A DNA stretch of 64,000 bases from the NCBI GenBank assembly GCA_013339765.2, contig CM023448.1, positions 189,888,909-189,952,908 on the forward strand. The letters are read 5' to 3'. The position numbers and the translations under genes are program-made. The stretch comes from Haemaphysalis longicornis. Lineage: Eukaryota > Arthropoda > Arachnida > Ixodida > Ixodidae. This document shows positions 24,371 through 36,170 of this stretch, in pieces (within the stretch, counting starts at the first letter, position 1; each line of letters opens with the position of its first letter). The notes beneath the pieces are model-generated. The model ran no database searches and was not told the origin of the DNA. It worked only from the letters and a program-made list of their open reading frames with translations.

Positions 24371-24880
24371 TTGTATATCAGCTCGCAATAATCGCGGGGG
24401 GAGCGGAGCGAATCGCTGTGAGCGATGTGTACTTCCCTCGCAGCTTCTGACAGAGACGCCCTTGGGCGGGCGGGCGAGAAGCTGTAGGCGAGGGGCAATC
24501 GTGAGCACACCGGGAGCAGTTTTTCCTATTTATTAGGCGCAGATCTACGCGTAGTAAACAGCGCAGGACAGCCACGCGCGTCAAGGGGCCGGCTGTTGTT
24601 GGAAGGGCCGGCCGCTCCTGGCACGCGCCGCTCTCGAGCCGGCACTCGCGCAGTTTCCTTTTTCCGCCTGTGGAAACGCGGCGCACGTGCCCGAGAGCAG
24701 TCGGTCGCCGCCGTCGCTTTCTGGCCGGCGGCGGGGAGACGCAACAGTCGCTACGACGAGCCCGCCCTTGAGCCACCCCGTACGCGTGCGACAAGTCACG
24801 TCACGTGCCGCGGAATTGCCGTAAATGACGGGGAGCAACGTTCACACGATCATGCAAGCATCGACGACTTCTCCTGAAGT
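24370..24880. other. GC-rich, CpG-dense island
   Basis: A 0.5 kb block rich in CCGG, CGCG and CACGTG words stands out from AT-rich flanks. Open frames run on both strands (138 codons minus, 93 plus) without recognisable domains, as expected of GC-rich non-coding DNA. It could be a cryptic promoter, an LTR or an unrecognised exon. Confidence 0.4.
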
Positions 24881-25429
24881 CATCACGCGTCCGTTCACTT
24901 CCAAGTAGCGACATTACCCCTTCCAGCCCCAACCTCCAGTGCCGCGCGAACCTCAGAGAGCAATTTCCTTCCGAAAAGACTGCATAATATTGGACTTCGT
25001 TGTTTCAATACCCGTTTTAGCGAAAAAATACTACGAACAAAGGATCTTCACGGCGATTTGGGAGCGTACTTTCACTATGTCTTGCCCTGGGTGCTTTTCT
25101 CTGCTCCCGACCTTTTTAACCCCAGTAACGCGATTATTGCCAAGGTTGGTAGTTCGAAAGTGCCATCATTGTGTTTCTCGATTGCGAATACAGCCTAAAA
25201 GCCCGCACGAACAGGTGCAACAGCCCGGACCCGAGTTCATTTTCTTTCGCTCCCCTTCCCTTCCCCTGATTTTTTAGTTAAACTAGCTCAGGTATTATAG
25301 GATCGCTTGCTCTGTAATATATGGTAAGCCGCTATAGGAGCAAGCATTTTTTAGTATATATAAGCAAGGTAATTTGGGGTATTATAAGGACAACACATTG
25401 ATAAAGCATTTCCTTGTAATCAGTGTACC
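24881..25429. other. Unrecognised sequence
   Basis: One 112-codon plus frame (24939-25277) without motifs, otherwise AT-rich. Confidence 0.3.
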
Positions 25430-26300
25430 GGGGAAGAGGAGGAACATCTTTATTTCATAAGCAACCATTGAGTTCGAATAATGATGGGCATCTTGACTCC
25501 TTGAAGTAAACGGAAGCCGTTGCTTCATGGCGACTTCGAAAGCTCAGTCTATGGCCCGATTTTGGGTCTCAGGCTCGGAGCTGGTCACCGCAGTCTCCCA
25601 TTTTATTTGGTTTGAGAGAGGCTATTCGGCTTTAGGTTGGAGCTCAGGGCATTCCTATACTATGTGGGCCAGGTCGGCTTTTTCGGCCTCATGTATTCTG
25701 ACTTTTGGTGTAAGCATACCTGGGTACATCAGGGCCAATTTATACGCTTAATGAAAAGTTTTGGAATTGGAGTTGCCTCCGTGTAGCTTGCTGGATTTTT
25801 GTTAGGAAATAATGAGGCCGTTCATTTATGGAGTAGACTAACCGTTCATTTATGGAGTGAGATGCAATCTCTTGATAAGTAACCATGCGCTCATTAGACC
25901 CTCGCAGGCACCGGTTGACGAGTTCGCGGGCAAAACTGTTCGCCGCTTCCTTCCCTGGATGGGACGAGTACTGCGCAGGTATCCGGATAATCTGGATCTG
26001 GCGGGGTTCGAACTGATTTCTTATTACAATTTGAGATGCCGCTTCGTGAATTTTGTTGTGTGCAAAATTACGCACAGCCGTTTTCGAGTCGCTGAAGGTA
26101 AATTTTGCTTTGGTACTAGTGATTGCAATAGGGATTGCCGCCTCTTCCGCTTCTTCCGGCCGGCTACCATAAACAGTGGCTGCGGTTATGGGCTTGAGTT
26201 TGTTATCGAAGGCTGCAACTGTCCAGGCATCGTGCACTTTGTATTCGGTTGCACCCACGTAGACTACCTCCTCGCGGCCACGGTTTAACCGAAAAAAAAA
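25430..26300 (-). mobile_element. LINE 3' region with RNase H domain (minus strand)
   Basis: A single minus-strand frame of 197 codons (25740-26333) carries a LINE RNase H. Visible are DAWTVAAFDNKLKPITAATV, the EEAEEAAIPIAI helix with the catalytic glutamate, and the FSDSKTAVRNF motif with the catalytic aspartate. RIPAQYSSHPGKEAANSFAR follows, matching the W-x-P-x-H-x-x-x-x-G-N-E-x-A pattern with W changed to R. The cysteine-type tail follows with frameshifts (HEAEKADLAHIVWECPE near 25650). The element ends AAATAAAGATG near 25450. RT is absent, so it is 5' truncated. The RNase H frame is one of the least damaged mobile-element frames in the window. Confidence 0.88.
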
Positions 26301-26306
26301 TATCTC

Positions 26307-26420
26307 TTCAGTTGCGGTTCGGATTTGGAACAATTCATTTCGTTTCGTTTCAGTTCCGGTTCGACTAAATTACGTGCCTAACCTGTTCGCGAACCGGTTA
26401 AGGAGCTTGAACCGGTTCGG
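26307..26420. repeat. GGTTC/CCGGTT-rich degenerate repeat
   Basis: Repeated TTCGGTTC, TTCCGGTTCG and GAACCGGTT words in both orientations. A similar tract lies at 30715-30835. They look like ends of the same kind of element. Confidence 0.5.
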
Positions 26421-26696
26421 TGTGTTAAATTTTTAGCGAAGCGTGAAAAAAAAAATGATTTGCAGTTTAAAGCAACCAAAAAGTAAATTATAAACAAAAA
26501 AATTCAAAATACTGCTTTTCCATTATAACAATGGTGCAATTTCAGACAAATTTAAAGAGTTGGATCATATATTAGTGAAAACAGATGAAGTAGTGACAAT
26601 TAACCAGCCACGTTTTCGCGCAGCCCTTATGTCGTCCCAGGGGCTACTTTGCGGTGCTTTTACGGGTGGGACAGGTGCGTGCGGTTGATATTTTAA

Positions 26697-27400
26697 ATAC
26701 GATAGTCTTTCTCGGGCTACTTTAACGGGAAAATTTTGGTCTGTCTGCCTGTATGTCTGTCTGTCTGTCTGTCACTCGATTCAGCCAGCCGGCCAAACTG
26801 AAACAGACGCTGTGCAATAGTCTTATATAAACTCACAGCCAAATATAAACGTCTAAGTCCGGTGTTAGTTCATACTTTTCAAAATTGTTGAACAAAACAT
26901 TACGCAAATATAAGGCAGAAAATCAAAACATCAGTAACATATATGGGTGCTTGTTTTTGCGAAAGCAAATAAAATACTACATCAACTGCAGAAAACCGTC
27001 GCCTGCTGTGGCCCGCGCTTCATGGCGGAATTCGCAAAAATCAAATGGCAACAGCAACGAAAGGTTCCACTATGAAGGTTCCGCGTTCCGCTTGTAACGC
27101 TCGGGGAGTAGGGCAACGTGGTTCTATAAACTTTGTAGTCGGGTGCCTCGATTCACGCGCGTCTTGGAGCAGTGGAACGCGGTAAATTTAATTTGACTTG
27201 AGCAAACCTCTTGCGTGTTATCTTGGAAGGAACGAGACGGGGGACGAACAGCATGAGAGGTGAGCGGGAAAGGGGGTGCATTTACTTGCCAGGGGGGCCA
27301 GTCGACTATCGTCTTGCGTCGACATTTGCAACGAAAGGAGCAGATACGCGGCCAATTTTTTTTTCCTTTGGACGAAAAATTTATAAAGCGCTCCTTCCGT
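26697..27400 (+). repeat. Dispersed repeat with CTGT microsatellite, copy 2
   Basis: GATAGTCTTTCTCGGGCTAC leads to a shorter CTGT run (about 26741-26773), then CTCGATTCAGCC-AGCCGGCCAAA as in copy 1 at 10229. The later GAGCAGTGGAACGCGG and CGACTATCGTC words match 11225-11370. The copy is about 0.7 kb and uninterrupted, so it gives the layout of the family. Confidence 0.75.
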
Positions 27401-28154
27401 ACACAGAATTGGATGCCTGAGGTTTCTCTGCAGGAAAACACTTTCTGTTTCCAAAAAAGAAAACCCACAGACGGCTAGGGTAACAAGCACGTTGAACGAA
27501 TCGCGCAAAATTCGAAACTTTCACCTTTGCAAAACAGGAACTGTCGCAGCTATCACCGCGGATTCCTTTTTTCTGTCGAGACTGTGCAGTGCACACGTTT
27601 AAATCAGTTAAAGTATTTATTTTTGGTTTGCAGGAGGAGATAATTCTAGTGAAAAATTACAAACAATGCATTTTCAAAAATTTCCAATATGTCGTATACT
27701 AGCTGTTGTTCTCAGTAAAATAGGGAGTTCAATAGTATTATTCATCCATCCTTGTTCATTCTTCGTGCCAATTTTAGTTCATGTTGAAAAAGTAGATAAA
27801 TTCGAAAAAAAGCACTGAACTGCATGAAAGTCAAGAATTTTGCTCTGTATTTAAAACCACTATAAAAAAGGTCATACTGGATATGTTTTCATTCACAAAT
27901 TGAACCCATGGTTATCCTTTATCACATGCCTCAAAAACATGTTGCAGAATTTGTGTAGTTCAGGAGCTGCAAAGCCCGAAATATGGCCTCATTAGCTTTG
28001 TTGCGGTGACATCTTTGGTCAACTGGTAACAAACTTCTGACGTCAACGTAAGACCCCAAATGGCCGCCACAAACTTGTCCGCTTTATGCGTACTAAAAAG
28101 CTAACGTTCATATTAGCCCAATGGCGGTCGCCGCCTCCCCAGTGATGAAAAGTT
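27401..28154. other. Unrecognised AT-rich sequence
   Basis: No supported feature. Frames are short and overlap. Confidence 0.35.
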
Positions 28155-29835
28155 CGGTATAGGCCATCCACCCAGACCTGCATCGGCAAAGTGTGTGCCT
28201 TCAACAAGCCTTGACAGACACGCAGACATGGTGTCAATACGCTGGACCAACACTTTCAGCGGACAAAAAACAGCCGTTCTGTCTGTGGCCAGTTCTTGGG
28301 GACGTCGCAAACTGGCGATTTCTTCCCTAATACTCGAACTTTCCGGCCAACCCGTACGCACTGCCACATCTCTTTGCGTGCTAGGGTTAAAAATTTCTGC
28401 TTCTCGGTCGGCTGCCATGTGCCATGTGGCTTCGATCTGCCCGACAAATAGCAGGCCAGATGCTACACATGACTCGACGCATCTCGCAGAAGTCTGGTGG
28501 CTCCTACGCCAAAATGGCTCGTCTCTTGGTGAGGTCAGTACTGCAGCTTCGACTGGTTTATCAGGCGCAATTCCAGTACATGACTCAGACGGAGTGGGCC
28601 CGACTTGAGGCTATTAACAGAGCGGCAATGCGCACCATCACTTTTCTCCCTAGAATGACCCCGATACCATCTCTCCAGGCTGAGGCTCAGCTGAACACGC
28701 CTGAAGAACTGGTTGAGCAACGCCGCTCAGCCCGTATGCACAAACTTCCTTTGTGGTGGAAGCAGCGGCCTTAGCTAGCTACATGGGTTGTTCTGTACCT
28801 GCTTCCCCCAGATTGCCCTGTAACCAGGCCGTCTTGGCTGTATGGCTGTATCAGCAGGTTACCGACAATCGACCACTGACTCGACTTCACACTCGATTTA
28901 CCGGGAAAGCATGTGCGAGAGGATCACTACTGACGGCTGAAACCCAGTACGATGCGGTACAGGCCTTCGTGGACGCAGGGGCCCTGGATGGCATTTTATC
29001 TACTGTGATGCAGTGTCCCTCCTACCCACACGCCTGACAAAACTTCCCTCTACCAAACCATCGGCACCCTGCCATCTCTACTGGCGGAGATCGCAGCCAT
29101 TCGGTATGGCCTACAGGCACTAACGCCGGCCCTACAGCGCGCCCCAGTGGGTTCCATCCTACATATTTATACGGACTCCGCGGCGGCGATGCCGGATTTG
29201 CGCCGAGTATCCAACAATTTCCCTATTTCAAGGGACATCCACACACCACTAGACAGGTACCCCTGCCCTCTCCGGCTGTTGTGGATTCGGCGGAATACGC
29301 TCCCCGCTCACATTGCAGCGGATAGGGCTTGTCACCCTACGTCTATTCCTCGGCCGCTGCCAATGTTAACAACCGGTCCATTAGAAAACTTTCTCCAACG
29401 GAAGGACGATCTGCGTCGCGCCATACGTGCGCTCATCCCACCGTGTGGAACGGACCTCCCCAGAAGACTTGTTCGCTGGGAAAGGTTTTGCTGCGAAGAC
29501 TTAGCGTTGAAGTGGCGCTTTCACCTGCTGTGACCCGGGCGTGGCCTCCACGCTACCATGCCCCGTTCGATGACACCTGCCCCTTCTACACAGCTCCTGC
29601 CGAACAAGCTGATGCGGACCATGTAATATGGGCGTGTGCTTCACTGGATCAGCCAGAAGGCGACACCTGAGAGGCACAGGCCTCCATCCTGGAAGATCCC
29701 GGGACCTCCAGCGGTCACTCTGGGGACCCCACCACCACTCCCTTTTTGCCTTCCTCCGAGAGACGGGTGCCCATCTCTACGTAAATAGGTTATTTTTCTG
29801 CCAATGGGCATTCTATCTCAAATTTAAAAAAAAGT
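28155..29835 (+). mobile_element. 5'-truncated LINE (post-RT region and RNase H), plus strand
   Basis: Six consecutive plus-strand frames, broken by frameshifts, form the 3' half of a LINE ORF2. Early parts include VPSTSLDRHADMVS and RLVYQAQFQYMTQTEWARLE, then EAINRAAMRTITFLPRMTP and AQLNTPEELVEQRRSARMHK, the usual post-RT thumb region. RNase H is seen as SLLAEIAAIRYGLQA, then LHIYTDSAAAMPDLRRV with the catalytic T-D-S, then WIRRNTLPAHIAADRA. The tail has CPFYTAPAEQADADHVIWAC, and the product ends SLFAFLRETGAHLYV. The A-rich end lies near 29822-29835. The catalytic RT core is absent. Confidence 0.88.
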
Positions 29836-30182
29836 TATGCGAAAGGTCGGGCAAGAGAAGGGACGTATAGACAACAATCTACTACCTCTTTGCTTTGTGC
29901 TATTCGGTGTCTGCAAGCAGCTAAAAGAAGCAGAAATTATTCATGCGTGAAGTCTGCACCGAACGCTTTCAAACAAAGTGCTGGGCCGTTTCTTTTTGTT
30001 TTCCCACGCAAACGCACTTGTCAAAAGATGTTGGCGCGTTTGGTGCTCATAAGCTATGCCTGCTATGACGCGCACCGTATGTTGCAGGGCGGCAGAATTA
30101 TTTTCACTACTTGAAAATTTTGATTACCTGGATATATCGACACATAGACGTTTTTTTTTTTTTGGTTTTTTGTCGAAATCAG

Positions 30183-30213
<31 letters not shown>

Positions 30214-31220
30214 CTCTCTCTCGGTGGTTTCGCTGGGTGATATGGCCAGCATCTTTACATGCATCCTTGCAGAATCTAACATGCATCTTTACCAGCGGCT
30301 TAGCCACTGAACTCCTCTTGCTGATCACATTGATCAAGTACTTGCATTTTCTAGGTGTGCGACGCTTCTCAGAACATTATTAAATACAACAACAAGGCAC
30401 ATTTGGGGTGTGGGACTTTGCCGTTGCACTGTGCAACAATCTTGCGGCCTGATTGCTCCTACACAGCCGCAGAATGCCGAAAGTGCGTCGCGCTCAGCCT
30501 TGTACACCGCCTGCTGGGCCAGCAGCAATATATCATTGAAAGATGGGTGCGCATACCTTCCCCCATGCTGCACCACGTATAGGCGTTAATATTGTGGTTA
30601 CTGCTCTAAAAGGGCAAAGTGCTTGAAATTCTTTCTTCTGTTGACCGCACACTGTTAACAAAGGGTGTTCGGACCGTTTAATCGTGAACCCGTAAGCGTT
30701 CTTTATTTTTTCGGTGTAGTTCCGGTTCGGGTTCAGCGGGCTCAAAATGTAACGGTTCGGTTTCGGGTTCGGTTCCGGCAAAAATACCGGTGCGGTTCCG
30801 GTTTTCGGTTTGTTTTGGTTCCGGTTCGACACCCTGCTTTCAATTTAACAAAATCGTTTTCTGTCTGTAATTTACACTCTATGCGTTACCATTATTGCAA
30901 ATTCGACAACCTCTATGCGGCTCTTTCTTTATATCTCAAACGTAATAGCAACAGCGGTAGTAATTCTCAATTAGCTTTCCCTTATCGTTTCCCTCCACGG
31001 GTTGGTGAGCTCTGACTGGAGCTTTTCTCATGCGAGTGAAAAAAATATGATACCAGCAAGGATTGCCAATAAATTTTTGGGAAGTTGTTTCCGGTTTCTT
31101 CTAACATGTGCAGGTCACGCTTTGTTCCCATTGATTACAATTTTATGTCGTAAACAGAGAGCGCAAATACGAAGCTCTCAGCGATAGATCAGATGCTTGC
31201 AGCTAAACACGTTCAAGAAA
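29836..31220. other. Unrecognised sequence
   Basis: Contains poly-T near 30151-30162, a CT microsatellite (listed separately) and a GGTTC-rich tract at 30715-30835 resembling 26307-26420. No gene recognised. Confidence 0.35.
30188..30222. repeat. (CT)n microsatellite
   Basis: About 17 CT units with one break (CTCCTC). Confidence 0.95.
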
Positions 31221-31391
31221 TATCATGTTTCCGAGATTGTAGGTTGACTCGATTGTAGGTCGACGCCCCCTCCCTCCCCCACCACATCGCACTTCCAGGA
31301 GGAGGACCACTTCGAAAAACATTCTGCAGAACTTCAGAGAATTATCTACCAATGCGTAGCATTCTTATGCCACTTGTCTTGAGTGTGAGTT

Positions 31392-32427
31392 TTTTCATCC
31401 AATTTTTTTGGTTTTTCTAAATCCTACCCAACGAATTATCTCAATTTACGCTATTATATCGATTAGATGTGGACCTTTCGCGAAATCTTGCATTATTGTG
31501 GAAATACAGGGCGTTACACGGTTCGCCATTTCCCGTAATTGTTTTTTTTTTCGTTTTTTTTTTTGTTTTTCAAAATTTCTTTCTACCAATTGTCGCCATT
31601 TACGCTGTTAAAACGCTTTCAGATGGAACTTTCGCCATATCTGCCTTATTGCGGAAATTACACGTGTTTTACGTTTTGCCCTTTTCCCTAATTTTTAAAT
31701 ATTTTTCTTATTTTTTAGTTTTTCAGAATTTAGTCGACCAATTACATCATTTACGTTATTATGAGGGTTACATCTGGAACGGTCGGGAAATCTGCATTAT
31801 TGTGGAAATTCAGGGCGTTACACGGTTCACCGTTTTCCGAAATATTTTATATTTTCCTTATTTTTAAGTTTTGAAAATTTCGTTCCACCAACTCCATTTA
31901 CGCTGTTAAAACGATTGGAGGTGGAACTTTCGCCATATCTGCATTATTGTGGAAATGCCATGCGTTATACGTTTTGCCATTTTTTCGTAATTTTTAAATG
32001 TATTTCATATTTTTGTATTTTTTCAACATTTCGTACAACCAATTGTCTCCATTACGATTACATTTGGAACTTTCAGGAAATCAGCCTTATTGAGGAATTG
32101 CAGGGCGTTACATGGTTCGCCATTTTCCGTAATTATTTCATATTTTTATTATTTTTATTAGTTTGCAAATTTCGTTCGACCAATTATCTTCATTTACGCT
32201 ATAATAACCGTAACAGGTGGAACTTTCGCGAAATCTTTATTATTTTGGAAATGCAGGGAGGTACACCTTCCGCCATTTCCCGTATTTTTTTATATTTTTC
32301 TTATTTTATAGTTTTTCAAATTTTCGTGCGATAAGTTATGTCCATTTACGCCATTATAGCGATTACATGTGAAACTTCTCCGATATCTGCATTTTTGTGG
32401 AAATGCAGGGCGTTACATGGTCCTGGC
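31392..32427 (+). repeat. 150-bp tandem satellite, about seven copies, dimeric
   Basis: The word GGAACTTTCGCCATATCTGC and variants recur at about 31473, 31625, 31774, 31922, 32063, 32218 and 32371, giving a period near 150. Each unit continues ATTATTGTGGAAATGCAGGG, GCGTTACACGG, a T-rich block, CAATTGTC and CCATTTACGCTATTATAACG. Copies 1 and 3 share CACGGTTC and copies 2 and 4 share ACGTTTTGCC, so the array is partly built of 300-bp dimers. Open frames of 113-139 codons here are not genes. Confidence 0.92.
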
Positions 32428-32514
32428 TGTGGAGGTACTCGGCAAAGAATGCTACGCATTAAAAAGAATAAAAAATGCCAGAACACACTAGTTCATTCAA
32501 CAGCCAAAATATAT

Positions 32515-32900
32515 TGGCCACCTGACCTACACATCACCCTCGCTAGTATCATCGTCTTCGCTAGTGTTGCTGCTGCCGTCGCAACTGTTGCGATCCCACA
32601 GCACGTAGTCGTCCAGTGGGATCCCGCACTTTGCAAAATACCACATCCCAACCTTGGCGCAAGAGCTAACCACGTGTAATCCACCCACCCACATATGGTA
32701 GCCAGGGAGTCCCTCTTCACAGTGCGACCGACTGGCGTGAGTTATCGATTGACCTCCGAAAGCCACTCATTGTATTTGATTAAGAATAGATTCTTGAATG
32801 ACTTGTTGATGCTCCCGTCAAGCCGCTGAAGTTGTCCCGTCAGACCAGTTGGGATCACCAGCATCATCTCCACCACCACCAGCGACACGACGCTGGTCGT
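32515..32900 (-). pseudogene. Pogo/Tigger (CENP-B-like DDE) transposase C-terminal remnant
   Basis: The minus strand reads VIPTGLTGQLQRLDGSINKS then FKNLFLIKYNEWLSEVNR. This matches the P-x-G-x-T-S-x-L-Q-P-L-D-V-x-V-N-K-x-F-K segment of DDE_1 transposases, with D-G-S replacing D-V-S. After a stop and frame changes come LTPVGRTVKRDSLATICGWV and a C-terminus KCGIPLDDYVLW with an acidic serine-rich end, as in other family members. The catalytic D-D-D region would lie upstream (toward 33050) and is not recognisable. The gene is dead. Confidence 0.85.
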
Positions 32901-33222
32901 GGGAGCGCTCATTAACAGCCAACGGAAGATGCCGCGTGGATTACCGTGAGCTCAGTGAGAGCAGGAAAAAGTATTGCAAACGAACTTCCGGCATAACTAC
33001 TATACGCAATAGGTAGAGTCGGAAATCGCCGGCAATACAAGTTTAAGTTTTGATTGTAGGTCCACCTCCAAACTTCATGTTTTCAAATTTACAGAAATGG
33101 GTAGACCCACAATCGCGTAAATACGGTATCACCGTTAAAAATGGTCATTGTCACGTGGTTCCTGTTTCCTATTCTATTGCTTTCTGCGTGACCCATACGA
33201 AGCCGGTGGCTGAACGCAATTT

Positions 33223-34099
33223 TTAGGCCTTTAAAATGGGAAATTGGGGTAGGGGAGAAGAAGACCGCACTTTGGCTCTGGAAAATCCGAGTGCCGTGGA
33301 AGTGGCTTCCCGTCCAATAGGAGCTGGTCTTGGAGGGAGGGGCTGTCCAGAACAAGCGTCCAAGACCTGGGAGAACGATGAGGGAGAAAGGGGGCGGCAC
33401 TGGTAGTTGTGGCTTCTGTTTGTGCCTGTACAGGATGCCTGGTTCCTTGTGCGGGTTCTAGGACAGGTTCGTGAGAGATTTTTGGGCTGGGACGAGTCAC
33501 TTCTTGCGGCGCGTATGGCAGCCCTCAAACGGAGGCAAGACGAGAGCCGGTGCGAGGAACCGGGATAGGGGCGTGCGGGAGGGAGGCCTGAGATGCGGCT
33601 GCAGAGGCAGGCCATGTGCTCCAAGGCTCTTTCGTAGCTGCAGAACTTGCGATCACCGAAGTCACGGGAGATGAATGCCGTCTCTTGTGGTTTTAGGATG
33701 ATGGTGCTCACGTTTGATTGCTTCCCGGTCTGCCAGAGCGTGATGTCGTCAGCGTATAGCCCGTGCTCCACGCCTCCAACAGCCTGGAGCTGGCCGGGCA
33801 GTTTGATCACTGCTATAGAATAAACAATAATTGCGACAGAACTGGTCCCTGAGGTGTTAATCTGCCGCCGATCTGAACTGGGTCTCGTTGAGTGCCACGA
33901 TGTCGGGTTTGGGTGGCTTGTGCTTGGTCAAATTGGGGAGAGTTCCTACTTTCAGACGGAACCCTCGACGGTTCCAGTGCATGATTGTGACTGGGGTATT
34001 ATTCATGATATTGTATCTCATGGTATTTGATGTAGTAATAAAGAAGCTGTGAAGTTCACTTTTTAAGACCCCAATCTGCTGCTGCATACCCCTTTGCAT
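33223..34099 (-). mobile_element. LINE with internal deletion joining endonuclease start to RT core
   Basis: On minus, 34099-33857 encodes the opening of a LINE endonuclease: TPVTIMHWNRRGFRLKVGTL then PNLTKHKPPKPDIVALNETQ, with the N and E residues of the EEP active site. Without any remaining endonuclease or RT palm sequence the strand then reads KLPGQLQAVGGVEHGLYADD followed by ITLW near 33735-33800, which is the RT catalytic box, intact. Roughly 1.5 kb of a normal ORF2 is missing between them. The downstream frame continues to 33223 without recognised motifs. Confidence 0.8.
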
Positions 34100-34274
34100 T
34101 CTCCAAGTTGTTGAAAAACCGTGAAAATATTTTCATGGAGCCGACAAATCCGGGGCCGATTGCTACGTGTGGGACGAAAATGCTGGACTTGTCCACGTAG
34201 CCTCGGCTGCCAACTGTATTGCAGCAAGAAAAAAAATTGCAGGAACTTTGAAGTAAGATTTCTGGAATGAATGC

Positions 34275-34850
34275 TTAAAGGGGCCACAAAGACAAAATGA
34301 AACTGTGTCCAATTTGAAAGGACTAGTCTTCACCAACTCACTGAGCTCCATTCCAGCCACGAAAAACGTTCTTCACCGCCAGAAAAACGCAAAAATAATG
34401 AAAAACTGTCAAATTTTTTTGCGATAAAGTGACGGAATGTGGGGGAGAAGGAACGCAATAGATTTCAACACCAAGAACATAGTTATCAGTGTGTTAACTG
34501 CCCCTTAGCATTCACGCAATTCGATCAAACGCATCAGGAGGCCCCACCACAATCTCCCAGACATGTTTCTTGGCGGTGGCTTCGATCGGCGGCCGCCTAT
34601 TGCGCAAACGAGATTCGGTGACGTCATAAAAATTTGCCGGAAAGTGGCTTGGGAGTCGCCTCTGCTTCACATGTTTTCCCTCATAGTACCGCGATTCATG
34701 TCTTTCGACTTGTTTATGCTTTGTTGCCAGGGCCTGGCCGTGCGTTATCTTGTATTCTAAACGAAGCGCGTTTTCACTTTTTGCGTCCCGCACAGGCGGT
34801 CTGGTTTTGGCAAGGAAAGGGTGTTTGCAGTTACTGTCAGACTGTTGTCG
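34275..34850 (-). mobile_element. Diverged TTAA-target (Kolobok-like) non-autonomous element
   Basis: A TTAA at 34275 is followed by AGGGGCCACAAAGACAAAAT, similar to the AGGAGCCATGAAGACAAAAT ends of the copies at 57112 and 60189. Internally, read on minus, it shares GACATGTGAAGCAG-like, TTTTTATGACGTCACCG and TTTGCGCAATAGGCGGCCGCC words with 60300-60415, in the same order. The right end near 34780-34850 is too diverged to place. Confidence 0.6.
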
Positions 34851-36170
34851 TCTAATCTAAAACGTTCTCGGCCTTAATTTACATTACTAGCAACGAAAGC
34901 ACTGTAGATAAATGCATGCAGAGGAAATTTTGCGGCATGCGATCTGCCGACGATCGTCTGTGCAGGTCACTTTGTCGACTGCTTCGTCGATACTTGTGTA
35001 TTCTTTGCGTTCTTTGCGGAGGACAAGTTCGCTCCAATAAACCTTATTCCTTTCAAAATCCTGAGTCCTATCAGGATACATTCCTTATTTCTTTGAAGTC
35101 GGCAATAAAATTACTAGCTTTGTTATCAGGACAAGGGAAGCCTTTTCAATGAACGAAACTTGTATTTTGTCTTCCTCGGCCTGTTAAGCTGCTCTGCATA
35201 CACCGACCCCTTTAAATTCGGCTTGCCTAGTACCCACGCATGATTACTGGGAAGGAATTTTTAGCCTTGTAAGCGGTCTAATACGAACGTAGGAAGGTCC
35301 TAGCGTCTATCATTAAATCCCTCCATAATAAATCTTGTACGTGACCGCTACAAAGCGCTACATACCGAGACTTTTTAAAGTCAGCTTCAGTACTAACACT
35401 AATGCTTTGGTAAGAAGGCCTTTTTGGGGCCAATATAACAGGTTCTACATTTTAAAAAATGAGCACGCTGGGGCCTTATATTAAATACCTCCGTAAAACC
35501 CCACCTATCCCTGTAGAGCGCTACACTTCTACCCTCTTGTAGTTGGCTTTAGTGCGATGCACAAATGCATTACTGGGAAGATATTTCTTAAGAGCAAATG
35601 TGAAAATTCAAACAGTCAAAAAAGGTCTAAAAGAAGTGTAAAATGACTTAGCGCCTTCTATTATGTTTGCCTGCGCCGGAAAGGTGGCACATCGATCGTT
35701 ACAGAAGGGCAGACGGTTTTCCTGGTTGACTGTGCCGTTTAAATGCACGAGCATTTACACGGCAGGAAAAAGCTATAGGGATACAAGAGGAAGCGAAATC
35801 CGCTGTGCTTGAGGGTGGACAACACTCAAGGTTTGCTGTTTCAAAGTGACAGCAGTAGCTAGATAAACAAGTCGGAACTTCCTTCTCTCCTCATTTCATG
35901 CAAATGAAGGCCTCCAGAGTAGCGCGTATTTAATGGTCACACGCAAAGGCGCTCGAGACAACAAATTTACCGCAGCTCCGGAGTGGCCACTTAAACGAAA
36001 TCCTATAACACTTCCAAAGCTTTGAGGATCGACTATTTACAAATAACCGACAATATGCAAGATATTATGTATTTATACAACACTGTTCTTTCACCCAATT
36101 CACGTTGAAATAAATTAGAGAAAATAAAAAAAACACGTATTGGGCAAGATTTGCTTAGATCATTAGAATA
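34851..36170. other. Unrecognised AT-rich sequence
   Basis: No supported gene or element. Frames are under 80 codons. Confidence 0.35.

Larger units (their letters stand above)
31225..33125 (-). mobile_element. Probable pogo/Tigger-type DNA element enclosing a satellite
   Basis: Left CTCGATTGTAGGTCGACGCC (31249-31268) and right, read inverted, CGCGATTGTGGGTCTACCC (33098-33116) look like diverged terminal inverted repeats. Inside are a pogo-type transposase C-terminus on minus (32515-32900) and a 150-bp tandem array (31392-32427). The boundaries are inferred. The transposase remnant is firm. Confidence 0.55.

Noticed and set aside
31408..32334. Protein-coding frames of 113-139 codons
   Set aside because: They track the 150-bp satellite period and are low-complexity Phe/Ile-rich sequence.
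31392..32427. CRISPR array
   Set aside because: Units are about 150 bp, contiguous and without spacers; the genome is eukaryotic.
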